Assembly: GCF_963675905.1 (NCBI RefSeq)
Contig: NZ_OY780936.1
Location: forward strand, 1,807,946-1,871,945
Source of the DNA: an uncultured Bacteroides sp.
GTDB taxonomy: Bacteria; Bacteroidota; Bacteroidia; Bacteroidales; Bacteroidaceae
Direction: 5' to 3'
DNA length: 64,000 nucleotides
Below, one piece after another: positions 61,271-64,000 of the stretch (its first letter is position 1; each line of letters begins with the position of its first letter). The notes beneath the pieces were generated by a model. The model was not told the origin of the DNA. It searched no databases and worked only from the letters and a program-made list of their open reading frames with translations. Both the position numbers and the translations under genes were made by a program.

Positions 61271-63487
61271 ATGAACGAAACAGCCATTAACGAAGAATAT
61301 GAACGGATTGTCCATTTCCTGGATCAGAAAAGATTATCTGAAGCGTTAAACCGTTTGGAAGTTTTTACTCAAGATATGTCAGACTGGGGGTTAAAAAACT
61401 CTTTGGAAGAATTGCAAACGTCTTATAGATATATGTTGCAGTACATGCAACAAGGCATTACAGATCCTGAACGTAATAACCTCTACAGAAAACTATTGGC
61501 TACGGCATACAAACTAGCTGAAAAAGCCAGAATTGGTAAACTTACCCCAAACTCTACTGAGTATTATTATGATCGGAGAAGATATCATAAATTTATCCCG
61601 CTCCGTACTCTTCCGGCGGTACAGTTGGAGCTGGAAAGTTACACCGAAGACATGGCTGTGGGTAAGTTACTACATTATACAGAAAAGCAGGCCGCAGAAC
61701 TTGCTACTATCCGTAAACGTCATGAAACAGCTGCATCAGAACTTTTCTATATCCTTTGGTTAGCCGACCATTGGGAAGCACAGGAGGAAGAAGAGGCCCG
61801 CAACTTCCTGCAATCTTCACTGGTTCAGGTCAATGACCTTTGTTTGTTTGTCAGCGCATTGACATTGAGTTTGATGCAATATTTCGATATTCGCAAATTC
61901 ATGCTGTTGTTTGATGCATACCAACATAATGCAAACGATATAAACCAGCGGGCTATCGTAGGACTGGCACTTATTATCTACCGTTATGATAAGCGTTTGT
62001 CTTTGTATCCTGAAGTAGCAGCCCGACTGAAATTACTAAACGAAGATGCTATCTTTGCTAATAACCTGAGTGTTATACAGATTCAGCTTTTGCGTTGCCG
62101 GGAAACAGAAAAGATTGATAAAAAGATGCGTGAAGAGATTCTTCCTGAATTAATGAAGAATCCTAACCTGAAAAATATTAAGTTTAACGATGAAGCTCCG
62201 GATGAAGAAAGCGGTCAGAACGATAAGAATCCTGATTGGGAGGATTGGATGGATCAATCCGGACTAAGCGATAAGCTTAAAGAGATGAATGAGCTTCAAA
62301 TGGAAGGTGCAGATGTTTATATGAGTACTTTTGCCCAACTGAAAACTTACCCTTTCTTCAGAGAAATGGCCAACTGGTTTTATCCGTTTGACATGCAGCA
62401 CTCATCTGTTGTACAAACGTTCTCTACTACTCCGGTAAAACGAGATGTATTATTAGACACTATTTATCAGTCGGGATTCTTTTGCAACAGCGATAAGTAT
62501 TCTTTCTGCTTCACCATGATGCAGGTTCCGGAAGCTCAGCGTGAGATGATGGCACAGCAATTTGAGGCTCAGAATGAAGCAATCAATGAAAACAACAGTT
62601 ATGATAAGATTCTAGCTTTTGCCCAACATGCAGATACCATTAGTAATCAGTACATACACGACTTGTATCGTTTCTTTAGGATTCATCCACGCAGACATGA
62701 GTTTAAAGATCCATTCATGGAATCTCTTAACCTGCAACGTTGTATTACACTAAAAGATACAGTTAGCGACACCAGTAACCAACTCACTCTTGCCGGCTAT
62801 TTCTTCCACAAGAATTATCTGATAGAAGCCTGGTTGCTTTATGAAGATATTGTTAAAGACAAGAAGGGCGATGCTGAAATCTATCAGAAGATGGGTTATT
62901 GCATGCAAAAGAACAAGGGTTATGAAAAAGCAATTGAGGCTTATCTGCAAGCTGATATTCTGAAGCCCGACAGTATCTGGACAAACAGGCATCTGGCTAT
63001 GTGCTACCGCCAGCTAAACCAATTGGATAAAGCACTTCTTTATTATCAGAAAGTTGAAGCTGCCCAGCCGGATAATCTGAATGTTCTTTCACAAATAGGT
63101 CACTGCCTGGTGGGACTCAAACGATATGACGAAGCCTTGAACTATTTCTTCAAGGTTGATTATATAGACTCTGAATTACCAAAGATATGGCGTGCAATTG
63201 CCTGGTGTTCTTTCGTAATAGGAAAACATGAGCAGGCGATGAAGTATTATAATAAATTATTGGAAAAGGAAACTCAATTGCTGGACTATCTGAATGCCGG
63301 ACATGTAGCCTGGAGTTTGGGACAATTAGAGAAAGCCGTAAAAATGTATGCCACCAGTCTTGCTATGAGTGATAATCAGGAATCCTTTCTGGAATTATTT
63401 AATAAGGATAAAGAATACTTGATTAAACAGGGCATTAAAGAAGATGATATTCCACTAATGCTTGATCTGTTAAGATATTATCGATAA
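61271..63487 (+). CDS. TPR-repeat protein
   Basis: This 738-aa cytoplasmic protein is mainly helical. Its C-terminal third contains several tetratricopeptide repeats, for example AEIYQKMGYCMQKNKGYEKA and the following units to about residue 700. The N-terminal 480 residues are helical but have no family I can name; an acidic stretch (about 305-325, PDEESGQNDKNPDWEDW) separates the parts. A TATCTTTG box at 61231-61238 is a likely -7 element. Probably a scaffold protein; function unknown. Confidence 0.8.
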   Translation: MNETAINEEYERIVHFLDQKRLSEALNRLEVFTQDMSDWGLKNSLEELQTSYRYMLQYMQQGITDPERNNLYRKLLATAYKLAEKARIGKLTPNSTEYYYDRRRYHKFIPLRTLPAVQLELESYTEDMAVGKLLHYTEKQAAELATIRKRHETAASELFYILWLADHWEAQEEEEARNFLQSSLVQVNDLCLFVSALTLSLMQYFDIRKFMLLFDAYQHNANDINQRAIVGLALIIYRYDKRLSLYPEVAARLKLLNEDAIFANNLSVIQIQLLRCRETEKIDKKMREEILPELMKNPNLKNIKFNDEAPDEESGQNDKNPDWEDWMDQSGLSDKLKEMNELQMEGADVYMSTFAQLKTYPFFREMANWFYPFDMQHSSVVQTFSTTPVKRDVLLDTIYQSGFFCNSDKYSFCFTMMQVPEAQREMMAQQFEAQNEAINENNSYDKILAFAQHADTISNQYIHDLYRFFRIHPRRHEFKDPFMESLNLQRCITLKDTVSDTSNQLTLAGYFFHKNYLIEAWLLYEDIVKDKKGDAEIYQKMGYCMQKNKGYEKAIEAYLQADILKPDSIWTNRHLAMCYRQLNQLDKALLYYQKVEAAQPDNLNVLSQIGHCLVGLKRYDEALNYFFKVDYIDSELPKIWRAIAWCSFVIGKHEQAMKYYNKLLEKETQLLDYLNAGHVAWSLGQLEKAVKMYATSLAMSDNQESFLELFNKDKEYLIKQGIKEDDIPLMLDLLRYYR

Positions 63488-63620
63488 GAATATATAACAG
63501 GAAAGGGACAATACCTCCAAAGGAAATCACTTTCTCATTTTTTAGTGGTATTTTACTCGCACATACAATACTCCTTTATGGTTAGCTTGCAAGCACCAAT
63601 ATAAGTAATTTTCGGATATA

Positions 63621-63667
63621 GCAAAACTCTGAGAATGGTTTTCATTCTCAGAGTTTTGCCTTTTTTA
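63621..63667 (+). terminator. strong terminator after the TPR gene
   Basis: A perfect 17-bp stem (GCAAAACTCTGAGAATG with CATTCTCAGAGTTTTGC), 5-nt loop and CTTTTTTATTT tail. Bases 63488-63620 show nothing else. Confidence 0.93.
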
Positions 63668-63904
63668 TTTATAGAAGTGTTGCGCATTTAAGGTAACTCA
63701 ACGAATTAACCCATTGAGATAACTTTTGTCAGCTTGTTGCAAATGTAATTTGTTTAGTAAACAGGTATTATAGTATTGGAGTAAATACCGTAATCTTATT
63801 AAAATATTATAAATGTCCAATGCTATTGTTTTACATATAAATGTAATCACTAGTTTTATAAATGATTAGCTAATTTTTATTTAAATAAAATGTCCAATAA
63901 TATT

Positions 63905-63936
63905 TTTGTTTATTTTATTATTTTACCCTATATTTG
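63905..63936 (+). promoter_or_regulatory. promoter reading off the right edge
   Basis: TTTG (63905-63908), 20 nt, TATATTTG (63929-63936): full consensus; expected start of transcription near 63944. The gene it serves lies beyond the window. The stretch 63668-63904 is AT-rich with no other feature seen. Confidence 0.75.
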
Positions 63937-64000
63937 TCACAAGTTATTCATCTATTACATCTGCCTGAATAATTTATATGTATATATTATTAATAGATTG

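Overview
The window looks like a low-GC chromosomal segment of a Bacteroides-type bacterium (Bacteroidota). The reasons are promoters of the TTG-N19..20-TAnnTTTG form, no clear Shine-Dalgarno sequences, a NUDIX-type AraR regulator, a FadL-type outer membrane protein, GldF/GldG, an HU-HIG protein and a vor operon with an embedded TPR gene. No rRNA, tRNA or CRISPR array was seen.

Layout. (1) 1-5.1 kb, minus strand: a queuosine operon (precursor transporter then queC) preceded by a possible preQ1-I-like pseudoknot, a group II intron placed directly behind a Rho-independent terminator, and a FadL-family porin. (2) 5.2-13 kb, minus: secreted GH3, GH2 and GH31 glycosidases that resemble xyloglucan side-chain enzymes. 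(3) 13.2-25.6 kb, plus: galactose genes (galM, MFS sugar transporter, galK), then an arabinose operon (lipoprotein galM, araR, araD, araA, araB), then transketolase and rpiB. Together these could turn released galactose and arabinose into central metabolites.

(4) 25.6-42.2 kb: an accessory or defence-like region. It holds a VapE/VirE-type P-loop protein and an HU-HIG protein, separated by an elaborate set of inverted repeats. A six-gene plus-strand cluster follows: helicase with a degenerate PLD-like N-terminus, DUF4391, type III Mod, DUF3800, an unknown 168-aa protein, and type III Res. A candidate short minus-strand RNA lies between the last two. Behind it are gene remnants, a HigB/HigA-like toxin-antitoxin pair (the toxin apparently N-truncated), an XRE regulator with a 25-codon hipA remnant, and a 40-aa membrane peptide with a very good promoter.

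(5) 42.2-64 kb: mostly core genes. They are a large SNF2 helicase, a DUF3352-like membrane protein, gldFG, a GH28 polygalacturonase, the vor 2-oxoacid:ferredoxin oxidoreductase operon running into pheS, an MFS transporter, nth, pgk, a lipoprotein ABC substrate-binding protein and a TPR protein.

The most interesting items are the type III R-M-like cluster with extra genes and its possible small RNA, the two dispersed elements with four TGTACA sites at exactly 22-bp spacing (plus a related three-site array), and the preQ1-I-like pseudoknot. All functional statements rest on motif reading by eye; no database search was run.
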